A DNA stretch of 64,000 nt from Aminipila sp963524205 (GTDB lineage Bacteria; Bacillota; Clostridia; Peptostreptococcales; Anaerovoracaceae): positions 62,001-126,000 of the forward strand of contig CAURED010000004.1 of assembly GCA_963524205.1 (NCBI GenBank), in the 5' to 3' direction. Below are positions 34,106 through 43,673 of the stretch, in pieces. A model generated the notes under the pieces. The model was not told the DNA's origin, made no database searches, and worked only from the letters and a program-made list of their open reading frames with translations. Position 1 is the stretch's first letter. Every line of letters starts with the position of its first letter. Both the position numbers and the translations under genes were made by a program.

Positions 34106-34942
34106 CTATCTGCTTTCCAACCTTTTGGTTTTTATCTTATTATTTACATAGCGTATTCCATAGCATAAAAGATAGCACAAAACAGATAAAATCACTATTG
34201 AAGCACCAGATGCCATATTAGTAATATAAGAAATCCATAAACCTGCAAAGCAAAAAACAATACCAAAAATAGTAGCATAAATCATCCTGTTTTTTAATTT
34301 ATCAGAAAAATTTTCTGATACTGCTGCAGGAGCGGTTAACAGGGATAATACTAGAATAATACCTACTACACGTATGAGCACAACCACTGTCATAGCTACA
34401 AGTATTAAAAGTAAATATTCTAACAGTGCAGTTCTTATCCCAATAATAGAAGCAAATTCTTCATCAAAAAGGTATGCCTTCCAATCATTAAATAAAACAA
34501 TAATGATGCTTACTACTACAATAGTAAGTACAAGCATTAAATAAATATCTGATCTAGTTACAGACAAAATATTACCAAAAAGGTATGATGTTAAATCAGG
34601 TGGATATCCCTTCATTAATGATATAAAAAGGATTCCTAAGGCCATACCAAGGGACCAAAATAGAGCAATGACCACATCTGACCGTGCGCCGCCCTTCCTT
34701 TTAATAAAACCGATACCTAATGCAGCTCCTACAGAAAAAAGAAAAGCTCCCAATATTGGTTCAAAGCCTAAAAGATAGCCAAGTCCCACTCCTCCATAAG
34801 AAGTATGGGCGATTCCTCCACTCATCATAACTAACTTTTTTTCTACAATGATAACACCGATGATTCCGCAGACTATACTTGCAAGAAAACCTGCAAATAT
34901 AGCGTTTTGTAAAAATTCATATTCAACTATTGCATTTATCAA
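34106..34942 (-). CDS. znuB: Metal ABC transporter permease (ZnuB type)
   Basis: A protein of 278 residues with eight or nine membrane segments, of the ABC-3 permease family for zinc or manganese. MMSGGIAHTSYGGVGLGYLLG is the family signature after the second helix (the coupling region), and VVGIILVLSLLTAPAA is typical of helix 6-7. It overlaps the end of the ATPase gene by 20 bases. Confidence 0.9.
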   Translation of the reverse strand: MINAIVEYEFLQNAIFAGFLASIVCGIIGVIIVEKKLVMMSGGIAHTSYGGVGLGYLLGFEPILGAFLFSVGAALGIGFIKRKGGARSDVVIALFWSLGMALGILFISLMKGYPPDLTSYLFGNILSVTRSDIYLMLVLTIVVVSIIIVLFNDWKAYLFDEEFASIIGIRTALLEYLLLILVAMTVVVLIRVVGIILVLSLLTAPAAVSENFSDKLKNRMIYATIFGIVFCFAGLWISYITNMASGASIVILSVLCYLLCYGIRYVNNKIKTKRLESR

Positions 34943-35711
34943 TATGGTTTACCTCCTCATGATGTTTCAAATCCCTATGAGGTACCACATGATCTATAAA
35001 ATCAACCGGACACCCATAAAGATTTGTAACTATTTTTTCTGTGAGCTCAGGTCCTCCATGATAGACTAATTTTTCATTAAGGCAGGCTAGTTTACTAACC
35101 TGTGAAGATACCGCCAGCAAATCATGTGTTACTAGTATAATGGTCATTTCTTTATTTAGTTCACCAAGAATATTGTATATTTGATCTCTTGAACCTGCAT
35201 CTACGCTAGCTGTAGGTTCATCCAGAAGCAAGATCTTAGGTTCTACTGTTAAAGCTCTGGCAATAAGCATTCTTTGAAACTCTCCCCCAGAAAGTTCAGA
35301 TATCTGCCTGTCTGCAAGATGTTGTATGCCAACTTTATTCAATGCTTCGTAAGCCTTTTCTTTATCTTCCGTCTTGAATTTAAAAAAGGGAGAAAGCCCT
35401 TGTCTCAGTCTTCCTGTTAATACAACCTCAAGTACAGAAATGGGGAACCGCTTATCCATTATAGCAATTTGAGGAACATATCCCATTACTTTCCTATTCT
35501 TACTAATTTTTTTATCATAAATTTCAATTTTACCACTATTTATAGGTATAAGGCCTAATATTGACTTTAGCAATGTGGTCTTACCTCCGCCATTAGGTCC
35601 TATTATTCCTAAATACTCTCCTTCTTCAATATCAAGGCAAACACCTGCAATTGCAGGTGTTTTTCCATAATATACAGACAAATTTTCTATTTTAACAGAC
35701 ACTTGATTCAC
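34923..35711 (-). CDS. znuC: Metal ABC transporter ATP-binding protein (ZnuC type)
   Basis: ABC ATPase of 262 residues with Walker A GPNGGGKTTLLKS, Q-loop near VPQIA, signature LSGGEFQRMLIARAL, Walker B KILLLDEPTASVD and the switch His in VTHDLL. The GTG start overlaps the znuA stop by four bases (translational coupling). It drives uptake with the permease and the lipoprotein. Confidence 0.93.
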   Translation of the reverse strand: MNQVSVKIENLSVYYGKTPAIAGVCLDIEEGEYLGIIGPNGGGKTTLLKSILGLIPINSGKIEIYDKKISKNRKVMGYVPQIAIMDKRFPISVLEVVLTGRLRQGLSPFFKFKTEDKEKAYEALNKVGIQHLADRQISELSGGEFQRMLIARALTVEPKILLLDEPTASVDAGSRDQIYNILGELNKEMTIILVTHDLLAVSSQVSKLACLNEKLVYHGGPELTEKIVTNLYGCPVDFIDHVVPHRDLKHHEEVNHIDKCNS

Positions 35712-36598
35712 TGCATTACCTCCGCCATTGTTTGTGCCATTTTCTTTAGATTATCAATATAATCTGCAGCTAGAGGTTCCAGCTGCATAGTTTCCCCCTC
35801 TATTTCTTCAGCGAAAGCCTCTGATTGGCTGCTGTCAATCTCTTCCTGATAAAAAATTACTTTAATATTCTCTTTGTTTGCAAGATCAATCATTTTTTTC
35901 AAATGCTGTATGGTGGATTCTTTACCTTCTTCCTCTAAAGCATACATCTGCAAGTTATAATCCTCCGCAATATAGCCAAAAGCAGGGTGATATACGATGA
36001 ACTTTCGATTCTTCACGCCTTCCAGTGAAGCCGCTATATCTTTATCTAATTTATCTAGTTGTTCTATATATCTGTCTGCATTCTGTTCATAAGTCTCTTT
36101 ATTAGGCTTATCAAGATTTCCCATTTCTTCCGCAATTTCTGTCACCATCACCTTAGCTCTTTTAGGAGAAAGCCAGATATGTGGATCTCGTTCACCTGAT
36201 TCAAAAGTTCTGTCAGGATAAACTTTACCTACTTTATCCTGAAGTGCTATGATTTTTACATCTCCAGCATTAGGTAATATATTTGCTTCTTCCGTTGGAA
36301 CGCCAATAGTAAAATAGACACTTGCCTTGGAAAATTTTTCGATTTCCTGGGGCGTAGGTTCATAATTTTCGGGACTGCTTCCTGGAGGGACCATCGTTAT
36401 AACCTCCGCTAAATCTCCACAAACTGCTTCTACAAAAGTTTTTTCAGGAACAATCGTTACCGCAATAATTGGTTTTGAATTGCTTTTTCCTTCTTTACTA
36501 TCATTTTGTTTGTCATCATTAGCACAGCCCGATAATAAAAATAAACTAAGGACAAGCATTAAACAAGTTCCAGTCCATATACTTTTTCTTACTTTCAT
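35708..36598 (-). CDS. znuA: Zinc/manganese-binding lipoprotein (ZnuA/TroA type)
   Basis: Substrate-binding lipoprotein with a lipobox LSLFLLSGC (Cys near residue 25) and the cluster 9 (TroA) fold. Metal ligands include His in DPHIWLSP and His in VYHPAFGYIAEDY; in the first ligand loop the usual His is replaced (PGSSPENYEPT), and the late Asp/Glu ligand lies near VIFYQEEIDS. There is no long His-rich loop. The altered first ligand is a reason to leave metal specificity open between zinc and manganese. First gene of the znuACB-fur operon; the 5' region has a palindromic candidate operator. Confidence 0.88.
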   Translation of the reverse strand: MKVRKSIWTGTCLMLVLSLFLLSGCANDDKQNDSKEGKSNSKPIIAVTIVPEKTFVEAVCGDLAEVITMVPPGSSPENYEPTPQEIEKFSKASVYFTIGVPTEEANILPNAGDVKIIALQDKVGKVYPDRTFESGERDPHIWLSPKRAKVMVTEIAEEMGNLDKPNKETYEQNADRYIEQLDKLDKDIAASLEGVKNRKFIVYHPAFGYIAEDYNLQMYALEEEGKESTIQHLKKMIDLANKENIKVIFYQEEIDSSQSEAFAEEIEGETMQLEPLAADYIDNLKKMAQTMAEVMQ

Positions 36599-36673
36599 TA
36601 TAATCTCCCTTTATTTAAACTCCAATTATTCTGACTATGTAACCGTAGTTTCTTACTTATATGTACAACTATT

Positions 36674-36688
36674 TGCAAACGATTTGCA
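36674..36688 (-). promoter_or_regulatory. Candidate Fur/Zur operator upstream of znuA
   Basis: TGCAAA-CGA-TTTGCA is a perfect 15-base inverted repeat, 75 bases before the znuA start. It is placed where the Fur-family regulator of the same operon would act. The bases differ from the classic Bacillus Zur box, so this is a guess from position and symmetry. Confidence 0.5.
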
Positions 36689-36759
36689 TTTGCATTAATA
36701 TTATACTGCCGTATTTTTTATATTTCAAGATATTTCTAATACAATATTATCCAAAAACG

Positions 36760-36796
36760 AAAAATCCCATCCGCATTTTTCTGCAGATGGGATTTT
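36760..36796 (-). terminator. Terminator of pflB
   Basis: AAAATCCCATCTGCAG and a nearly complementary GCGGATGGGATTTT form a stem with T tail on the minus strand, ten bases behind the pflB stop codon region. Confidence 0.85.
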
Positions 36797-36807
36797 AATT
36801 TACTATT

Positions 36808-39036
36808 TTATGCTACAGTATGGAATGTTCTAGCAATAACTTCTCTTTGTTGTTCACGGGATAACTTATAGAAATTCACCGCATAACCTGAAACACGAAT
36901 AGTAAGATTCGGATATTTCTCAGGATGCTCGTAAGCCTCCATAAGAACCTCTCTATTGAGCACGTTTACATTTAAATGATGGGCACCTTGTGAGAAATAA
37001 CCTGTCATAAGGGCAAGCAGTTTACTGATTCGTTCCGTCTCCCCTTTTCCAAGTGCATCTGGCACTATAGTGAAAGTGTTTGAAATTCCATCACGGCATA
37101 TGTCATAAGATAATTTTGCAACGGAGTTTAAACTAGCTATCGCACCACTCTTTTCACGGCCGCTCATTGGATTTGCTCCTGGAGCAAGCGGTTCCCCTGC
37201 ACGCCTTCCATCAGGTGTATTTCCAGTTTTCTTGCCATACATCACGTTAGAGGTAATTGTTAAAATTGATAAAGTATGTTTCGCCTCCCTGTATAAAGGA
37301 TATTCGCATAATGATTTATAAAATTTTTCTACCTGTTCACTGGCAATGTCATCAACTCTGTCATCATCATTGCCAAACATAGGAAAGCCACCCTCCACTA
37401 TGAAATCTGTTACTAGTCCACTCTCAGCATCTCGTACACATTTAACCTTAGCATGTTTTACAGCTGAAAGCGAGTCAGCCAGGCAGCTCATACCTGCCAC
37501 ACCAAATGCCATTAGACGGCGAACATCCGTATCATGCAATGCCATCTGACTTTTTTCATATGCATATTTATCATGCATAGCATGAATAATATTCAATGCA
37601 TCCACATAGGTTTTTGCAAGCCATGGTCGATAAAAATCCATTCGTTCCATTAACTTATCATACTCCAGATATTCCTCTTCCCATACTGGCATCTTTGGTG
37701 CAACTTGTATTTTTTTAATTTCATCTATACCGCCATTTATTGCATACAGCATCAATTTAGCCAAGTTTGCTCTTGCCCCAAAGAACTGCATATCTTTACC
37801 TACACGCATAGCTGATACACAACAGGCGATAGCATAGTCATCACCATAAATCGGTCTCATTATGTCATCATTTTCATATTGCAGCGCATCTGTTTCTATA
37901 GATACCCTGGCAATATAATTCTTCCAGTTTTGTGGAAGATTTTGAGCCCATAAAATGGTTAAATTAGGCTCTGCGCTCGGTCTGAGATTATATAACGTAT
38001 GTAGCATACGATAACTGGTCTTTGTTACCATATGTCTGCCATCTTCTCCAATTCCTCCTATAACCTCCGTTATCCACATCGGATCTCCACCAAACAGTTC
38101 ATTGTACTCTGGGGTTCGTAAATGTCTTGCCATCCTTAATTTCATAACAAAATCATCTATAATTTCCTGTACAGTTTCCTCTGAAAGAATCCCTTCAGCT
38201 AAATCTCTTTCAAGATAAATATCAAGGAAGGTTGAAACTCGGCCAAGACTCATAGCCGCTCCATTTTGCTCTTTAATTGCAGCAAGGTAACCAAAGTACA
38301 ACCACTGTACAGCCTCCCTTGCAGTCATAGCTGGACCAGAAATATCATAACCATATTGTAATGCCATGGTTTTCATGTCCTCTAAGGCTTTTATCTGATC
38401 CGCCAGTTCCTCCGAAATACGTATATTTTCTGCTGTCATACTATTTTGCCCCAGTTTAGATTTATCTGACTTTTTGGTTTGTATTAAATAATCTATGCCG
38501 TATAAAGCAACTCTTCTATAATCACCAATGATACGTCCACGACCATATGCATCTGGAAGACCCGTAATGATACCTGCCTTTCTTGCTGCAAGAATATCTT
38601 CTGTATAGGCATCAAAAACCCCTTCATTGTGTGTTTTATGCTGACAGAATTGCTTTTCTATCTCTTCAGATACTTGATAACCATACTCTTCGCAGGAATT
38701 ATGCACCATACGCATTCCTCCAAATGGATTGCAGGCACGCTTCAATGGTTCATCTGTTTGTAGTCCCACTATAAGCTCATCTTCTTCACATATATATCCT
38801 GCCTTAAAAGATGTGGAGGTAATTACAGTTTCGGTATCAATGGCATATATACCTTTATTTTGTTGTTCAATGCGTAAGAGTTCTTCAAACCGCTCCCTCA
38901 CTCGTAAAGTACGTGGTGTAGGATCTTCTAAAAAATCATCATTACCCTCATACGGTGTATAATTTTTTTGAATAAAATCCCTTACATCAATCTTTTCATT
39001 CCAATTGCCTTTTTTAAAACTTGTCCATTCTTTCAT
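36808..39036 (-). CDS. pflB: Formate acetyltransferase (pyruvate formate-lyase)
   Basis: The glycyl radical enzyme converts pyruvate and CoA to acetyl-CoA and formate. At 742 residues it has the usual length. The adjacent catalytic cysteines are in IACCVSAM, and the radical glycine is in RVSGYAVNF near the C-terminus. A good AAGGAG site precedes the ATG. The activating enzyme gene pflA is not in the window. A ZTP riboswitch of the pfl motif controls the leader, so expression should rise when the folate-linked purine intermediate ZTP accumulates, that is when formyl-folate runs low; PFL supplies formate for that pool. Confidence 0.97.
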   Translation of the reverse strand: MKEWTSFKKGNWNEKIDVRDFIQKNYTPYEGNDDFLEDPTPRTLRVRERFEELLRIEQQNKGIYAIDTETVITSTSFKAGYICEEDELIVGLQTDEPLKRACNPFGGMRMVHNSCEEYGYQVSEEIEKQFCQHKTHNEGVFDAYTEDILAARKAGIITGLPDAYGRGRIIGDYRRVALYGIDYLIQTKKSDKSKLGQNSMTAENIRISEELADQIKALEDMKTMALQYGYDISGPAMTAREAVQWLYFGYLAAIKEQNGAAMSLGRVSTFLDIYLERDLAEGILSEETVQEIIDDFVMKLRMARHLRTPEYNELFGGDPMWITEVIGGIGEDGRHMVTKTSYRMLHTLYNLRPSAEPNLTILWAQNLPQNWKNYIARVSIETDALQYENDDIMRPIYGDDYAIACCVSAMRVGKDMQFFGARANLAKLMLYAINGGIDEIKKIQVAPKMPVWEEEYLEYDKLMERMDFYRPWLAKTYVDALNIIHAMHDKYAYEKSQMALHDTDVRRLMAFGVAGMSCLADSLSAVKHAKVKCVRDAESGLVTDFIVEGGFPMFGNDDDRVDDIASEQVEKFYKSLCEYPLYREAKHTLSILTITSNVMYGKKTGNTPDGRRAGEPLAPGANPMSGREKSGAIASLNSVAKLSYDICRDGISNTFTIVPDALGKGETERISKLLALMTGYFSQGAHHLNVNVLNREVLMEAYEHPEKYPNLTIRVSGYAVNFYKLSREQQREVIARTFHTVA

Positions 39037-39090
39037 TTTGCCAACTCCTTTTCAATATTATGCTTATACTGCTACGGGCTGCCAAAAAAT

Positions 39091-39122
39091 AAAAAGGCAG
39101 CACCACATATTGCAGTACTGCC
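39091..39122 (-). terminator. Terminator stem of the ZTP riboswitch
   Basis: GGCAGTACTGC on the 5' side pairs with GTGCTGCC followed by TTTTTATTTTTT on the minus strand. It overlaps the 3' edge of the aptamer (CTGGGCA), as expected for a switch in which ligand binding blocks the terminator. Confidence 0.8.
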
Positions 39123-39196
39123 CAGACGGTCGGCATTTGATCTGTTTTTGTTTCCTGGTGGTTTAGCCCACCAAATTCCGTCAGTCGCAAAAACAG
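39118..39196 (-). promoter_or_regulatory. ZTP (pfl-motif) riboswitch
   Basis: On the minus strand, P1 is CTGTTTTTG pairing with CAAAAACAG. Then come GACTGACGG, a GGTGG...CCACC hairpin with GGAAAC, and the closing CCGACCGTCTGGGCA element conserved in the class. It lies between an upstream transglutaminase gene and pflB. This family was first noted upstream of pfl genes, so the arrangement is classical. Confidence 0.88.
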
Positions 39197-39278
39197 CTTA
39201 TGTAAAATTTATAGCATATTCCAAATATCTTGTCAACAAGCTTTTATTCTATCATCATCTTTCTTAACTTTTTTAGCC

Positions 39279-40649
39279 TTATATCTTGCCTAATGAATCT
39301 ACATTGTATATTACATGTACTACATCAGCCCTGTTTAAATCTGCAAATGCGGTTCTTCCCTCATTGATGTAACCTAAATCCACCGCTTTTACATCTGAAG
39401 TTTTGTATTCATACCCCTCAGTAACACCTGTTGCTCGGAGCATCACTGTACAAAAGTCCAGCTTGCTGGCCTTATTATTTGAACCAAATAACCCCTTGCC
39501 AATTCCCTTCACAAGTCCTTTTTCATAACAGTAACCTACGTATTTCTTAGCCCAAGTCGGAACATCTGTAAATACACACTTTTGAGAATAAAACTCATCC
39601 TTTGATTCAAGTTCTGCAGAATTGCCTACCACTCTTGTTAGTAAGGCTGCCATCTCTGCTCTGGTCAATCCATCTTCAAGCCGGAATCCCCTTTCATCTC
39701 CCATAAATAACCCTTTATCTTTTAACACGTTAGCCTCATACTCCTGATCATTTCTATAAACTGTATTATAAACATTATCTGCTATTTTTTCATTTGGGTC
39801 ATAAGTTGCCTTGTGCCCGGTTTTTTTGTAAAATGCACTTTTACTTAATAGTAGATATTCTTCAGTAGGTTTGCCTCCAACGGGATCATCAAAAGTAACA
39901 TCGTTATAATACCATTTTCCTTCTATCCTACACCTGCTCCAAGCGTGGTTAACACCATTCTTAGACTCCCCTATAATGGTTTCTGTGGGAATGCCCAGTT
40001 CATTTAAAATACTCTTGAACGCATATGCATACCCCATGCATACTGCTTCTCCATGCAGAATGGGCCCTGTGGAAGACCATAGCCACTTTTGAGTCTCCGT
40101 ATTATAATTTTTAATATATACTGTGTTTTCTGTTATATATTTGTTTACAATCCGAACCATTTCGTCTTTTGAGGTAGTCTGGCTTTTGATTTCCTCAGCT
40201 ATTTCTTCAGCCTTTTCACGGGCTTTTATCACGTCAGCAGATTCCAGAACTGTAACATTCTCTGTAAGCTCACTCAGAAAAACAATGCCCGATGTTTTAT
40301 ATCCTTTTAACTGCCCGGTTGTTCCTGTAATAAAGTAATCGCTGCATTGGGTTAAAAACAGGTTGATATTAGAATTATTTGCATTGGTGGCAAATTCATC
40401 TGTTGCTACACTATTTGATTCTGTATCGGCTGCTTGTTTTTTACCTGGAGCCACCTTTGAATTCACTTCAACTGTAAGAGTATTATCTTCTAAAAAGTTC
40501 CCCTGCTCCAGCAATTTGTCAATCTGATCAGATAGTTCCTTGCTCATCCTTATGTATTCTAAATTGGGATTACTCTCATTTGCTGCAAACACCATACAGG
40601 AATTTAATCCAATCATCAAGCAGCAGCAACAGGATAATGCAATCCTCAT
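39279..40649 (-). CDS. Secreted transglutaminase-like protein with SLH repeats
   Basis: A signal peptide (residues 1-22, with a four-Cys stretch in its core) is followed by a low-complexity region. A transglutaminase-like cysteine protease domain (about 140-300) holds the Cys in GEAVCMGYAYAF, the His in NHAWSRCRIEGKWYY and the Asp in VTFDDP. Residues 310-460 contain SLH repeats (LTRAEMAALLTRVVG and GLVKGIGKGLFG), which anchor the protein to wall polymers. The start at 40649 has GAGG nine bases upstream. It probably acts on the envelope; the exact substrate is unknown. A third SLH half at the C-terminus looks weak. Confidence 0.83.
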   Translation of the reverse strand: MRIALSCCCCLMIGLNSCMVFAANESNPNLEYIRMSKELSDQIDKLLEQGNFLEDNTLTVEVNSKVAPGKKQAADTESNSVATDEFATNANNSNINLFLTQCSDYFITGTTGQLKGYKTSGIVFLSELTENVTVLESADVIKAREKAEEIAEEIKSQTTSKDEMVRIVNKYITENTVYIKNYNTETQKWLWSSTGPILHGEAVCMGYAYAFKSILNELGIPTETIIGESKNGVNHAWSRCRIEGKWYYNDVTFDDPVGGKPTEEYLLLSKSAFYKKTGHKATYDPNEKIADNVYNTVYRNDQEYEANVLKDKGLFMGDERGFRLEDGLTRAEMAALLTRVVGNSAELESKDEFYSQKCVFTDVPTWAKKYVGYCYEKGLVKGIGKGLFGSNNKASKLDFCTVMLRATGVTEGYEYKTSDVKAVDLGYINEGRTAFADLNRADVVHVIYNVDSLGKI

Positions 40650-40800
40650 TGTTTTTTTCCTCAAAATTGTGCCCATCCTTAAATCTTTTGTGGAATTATA
40701 CTACGTTTATTATATTTTTACAACAATAGTTGTTTATTTTTTATTTGAAACTTTCTATTTTTTAATATCTTATCGATGATTTATACAATCATCATAAATA

Positions 40801-40866
40801 ACAAAAGCTTTGGTGCCATTAATGTAACAATTAATACTTACATTTAAATAGTCCCAAAGCTTGTTA
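40801..40866 (-). terminator. Terminator of clpB, two-tier hairpin
   Basis: AAGCTTTGG and CCAAAGCTT form the outer stem, an AATGTAA/TTACATT pair forms an inner one, and TTTTGTT follows on the minus strand. It lies behind the clpB stop. Confidence 0.7.
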
Positions 40867-40879
40867 AGTAATTTTATTC

Positions 40880-43468
40880 CTAAACTTTAAATTGTAGTTT
40901 TATACCATCTGAATCAAGTAAAATCTTACTTCCATCCATTATTTGACCTTTTATAATCATAGCTGCAATTTCCGTTTCCACATACTTTTGTAAGTATCTC
41001 TTAACCGGTCTTGCACCGTAAGCAGGTGTATAACTCTCATTTGCAATTAATTTTTTAGCTGAATCCGTAAGTTCAATAGCTATATTCTTCTCCCCTAGTC
41101 TTTCCTTCAGTGAAATCATTGAAATATCAATGATTTTAGTAATTTGATTTTCTGTAAGTGGAGAAAATACAACGATATCATCAATCCTGTTTAAGAACTC
41201 AGGTTTAAAATATTTCTTCATTTCATCTGAGACTTGTTCCTTTACTTTCTGGTCTATGGTTCCATCTTGATTAATATTGTCAATTAAATATGGACTGCCA
41301 ATGTTGGAAGTCATGATAACTATAGTATTTTTAAAATCTACAGTCCTTCCCTGATTATCGGTTAAACGGCCATCATCCAGGAGTTGCAGTAAAATATTAA
41401 ATACATCCGGATGGGCTTTTTCTATTTCATCAAACAAAATCACACTATATGGTCTTCTTCTGACTGCCTCAGTCAGTTGACCACCTTCATCATAGCCTAC
41501 ATATCCCGGAGGAGCTCCTATTAGTCTTGAAACGGAATGCTTCTCCATATACTCTGACATATCTATACGAATCATATTTTTTTCAGTATCAAATAGTGAT
41601 TCAGAAAGAGATTTTGCAAGTTCCGTTTTACCTACTCCTGTAGGCCCTAAAAAGATAAATGAGCCTATAGGCCTATTAGCCGCTTTAAACCCTGCTCTGG
41701 CGCGTAAAACAGCCTCTGACACCACGGTAACCGCTTCCTCTTGACCAATTACCCTTTTATGAAGAATTTCAGGCAGTTTCAAAAGCTTCTCCCTTTCAGA
41801 TTCCACTAGACGGCTCACGGGAATCCCGGTCCATCCAGCTACTACTTCTGCAATTTCTTCTTCTGTAACTTCTTCTTTTAAAAGCTTTCTTTCCGCTTTC
41901 TCTTTTTGAACACTTTCAGCCTCCTGAAGTTTTCTCTCAAGTTCAGGAAGTGTACCATATTTTAATTTTGCTAAAAGCTCTAAATCGTACTTTCTTTCCG
42001 CATCTTCTATCTGATGTTTTACATCTTCAACCTGCTGCTTTACAGCCTTTAAATCGGTAATAGATTTCTTTTCCGTTTCCCACTGTGCTCTCATAGAAGC
42101 ATTTTCATCTTTTAGCTCAGAAAGTTCTTTTTCTAAGTTTTCTAACCTCTGTTGTGATGCCTTATCCTTTTCCTTTGAAAGAGCTTGTTTTTCAATTTCC
42201 AACTGCATAATCTTTCTAGAAATCTCATCTAGTTCAGTAGGTAAGCTATCAATTTCAGTTCTTATTTTAGAAGCAGCCTCATCCATAAGGTCAATCGCTT
42301 TATCTGGTAAAAATCTGTCACTAATATAACGGTCAGAAAGTGTAGCGCAGGCAATTAAAGCTCCATCTGTAATTCTCACACCATGATGAATCTCAAAGCG
42401 TTCCTTTAAACCTCTCAAAATAGAAATCGTGTCCTCCACTGTAGGCTGATCTACTAGCACCTTCTGGAATCGTCTTTCAAGGGCTGCATCCTTTTCAATA
42501 TATTTTCTATACTCGTCTAAAGTCGTAGCCCCTATACAATGTAATTCTCCTCTGGCAAGTTTCGGTTTTAACAGATTACCAGCATCCATAGAGCCTTCCG
42601 TTCTGCCTGCACCTACAATGTTATGAATTTCATCTATAAATAAGAGGATACGGCCTTCAGATTTTTCAACCTCATTCAGTACGGCCTTTAACCTTTCCTC
42701 AAATTCACCTCTGAATTTTGCTCCTGCAATCAGAGCTCCCATATCCAAGGCAAAAATAGTTTTATCTTTAAGACCTTCTGGTATATCACCATTTAAAATT
42801 CTTTGTGCCAGACCCTCAACAACAGCAGTCTTACCAACACCAGGTTCACCAATTAAAACTGGATTGTTTTTAGTCCTTCTTGATAATATCTGTATAGCAT
42901 GACGTATTTCCGCATCTCTCCCTATAACCGGGTCAAGCTTTCCCTCTCTTGCCATTTCAACCAAGTCTCTGCCATATTTACTTAGAGCTTCATAGTTTTC
43001 TTCAGGATTCTGGCTTGTAACCCTTTGATTTCCTCTTACCTTGGTTAAATTCTGCAAAAATTTTTCCTTTGTAATGTCATATTTTTTAAATATTTTTGCA
43101 GATGGGGTTTGTTTTTCTTCCAGTAATGATAAATAGATGTGTTCAACACTTACATACTCATCTTTAAAATTAGAAGCAGCCTTTTCAGCCTCCATTAAAA
43201 TTTTACTAAGTCGTTTTGTTGAATATATATCGTCATTACCTCCTGCCACTTTAGGTAATTTGTTTAGTTCATCCCTCAAATCCCTTACTACATTCTCAGT
43301 ATTTATTCCCATATAATTAATCAGTTTGGGAATAAGACCTTCTTGCTGCTGCATCAAAGCCAGATGTAAATGTTCCCCATCCAGCTGCTGATGTCCCTCT
43401 TGAATGGCTATATTCTGACAATCCATAATCGCACTTTGTGCATTTTGAGTATATTTATCAAAGTTCAT
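40880..43468 (-). CDS. clpB: ATP-dependent disaggregase ClpB
   Basis: This AAA+ disaggregase (862 residues) has an N-terminal Clp domain, two nucleotide-binding domains (Walker A GEPGVGKTAVVEG and GPTGVGKTELAKS) and a long middle domain of coiled coil between about 400 and 530. The latter separates ClpB from ClpC. Walker B motifs are LFIDEIHNI and LFDEIEKA. With DnaK it frees proteins from aggregates. A perfect CIRCE element lies upstream, so HrcA repression is expected. Confidence 0.97.
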   Translation of the reverse strand: MNFDKYTQNAQSAIMDCQNIAIQEGHQQLDGEHLHLALMQQQEGLIPKLINYMGINTENVVRDLRDELNKLPKVAGGNDDIYSTKRLSKILMEAEKAASNFKDEYVSVEHIYLSLLEEKQTPSAKIFKKYDITKEKFLQNLTKVRGNQRVTSQNPEENYEALSKYGRDLVEMAREGKLDPVIGRDAEIRHAIQILSRRTKNNPVLIGEPGVGKTAVVEGLAQRILNGDIPEGLKDKTIFALDMGALIAGAKFRGEFEERLKAVLNEVEKSEGRILLFIDEIHNIVGAGRTEGSMDAGNLLKPKLARGELHCIGATTLDEYRKYIEKDAALERRFQKVLVDQPTVEDTISILRGLKERFEIHHGVRITDGALIACATLSDRYISDRFLPDKAIDLMDEAASKIRTEIDSLPTELDEISRKIMQLEIEKQALSKEKDKASQQRLENLEKELSELKDENASMRAQWETEKKSITDLKAVKQQVEDVKHQIEDAERKYDLELLAKLKYGTLPELERKLQEAESVQKEKAERKLLKEEVTEEEIAEVVAGWTGIPVSRLVESEREKLLKLPEILHKRVIGQEEAVTVVSEAVLRARAGFKAANRPIGSFIFLGPTGVGKTELAKSLSESLFDTEKNMIRIDMSEYMEKHSVSRLIGAPPGYVGYDEGGQLTEAVRRRPYSVILFDEIEKAHPDVFNILLQLLDDGRLTDNQGRTVDFKNTIVIMTSNIGSPYLIDNINQDGTIDQKVKEQVSDEMKKYFKPEFLNRIDDIVVFSPLTENQITKIIDISMISLKERLGEKNIAIELTDSAKKLIANESYTPAYGARPVKRYLQKYVETEIAAMIIKGQIMDGSKILLDSDGIKLQFKV

Positions 43469-43543
43469 TATTTATCCCTCCCTTAAATGTTTTTTCCTTA
43501 TACTGCTATCTTATACCTGCAGATTCAAAAAGTAAATACCTTT

Positions 43544-43570
43544 TTAGCACTCACCTGCATAGAGTGCTAA
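43544..43570 (-). promoter_or_regulatory. CIRCE element (HrcA operator) of clpB
   Basis: TTAGCACTC-N9-GAGTGCTAA is a perfect match to the consensus, 76 bases before the clpB start. HrcA binds it as a dimer. No hrcA, groESL or dnaK gene is in the window. Confidence 0.95.
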
Positions 43571-43625
43571 CAATCCCATGATATGCACTGAAATTTAAAG
43601 GTTTTTGATTAAAATTTTTTGTGAT

Positions 43626-43662
43626 AAAAAAAAACCCCCCTAACGCTCAAGTTAAAGGAGGA
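43626..43662 (-). terminator. Terminator of the site-2 protease gene
   Basis: CCTCCTTTAAC pairs with GTTAGGGGGG and is followed by nine T on the minus strand, just behind the stop. Confidence 0.8.
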
Positions 43663-43673
43663 TGTTTGCACGT

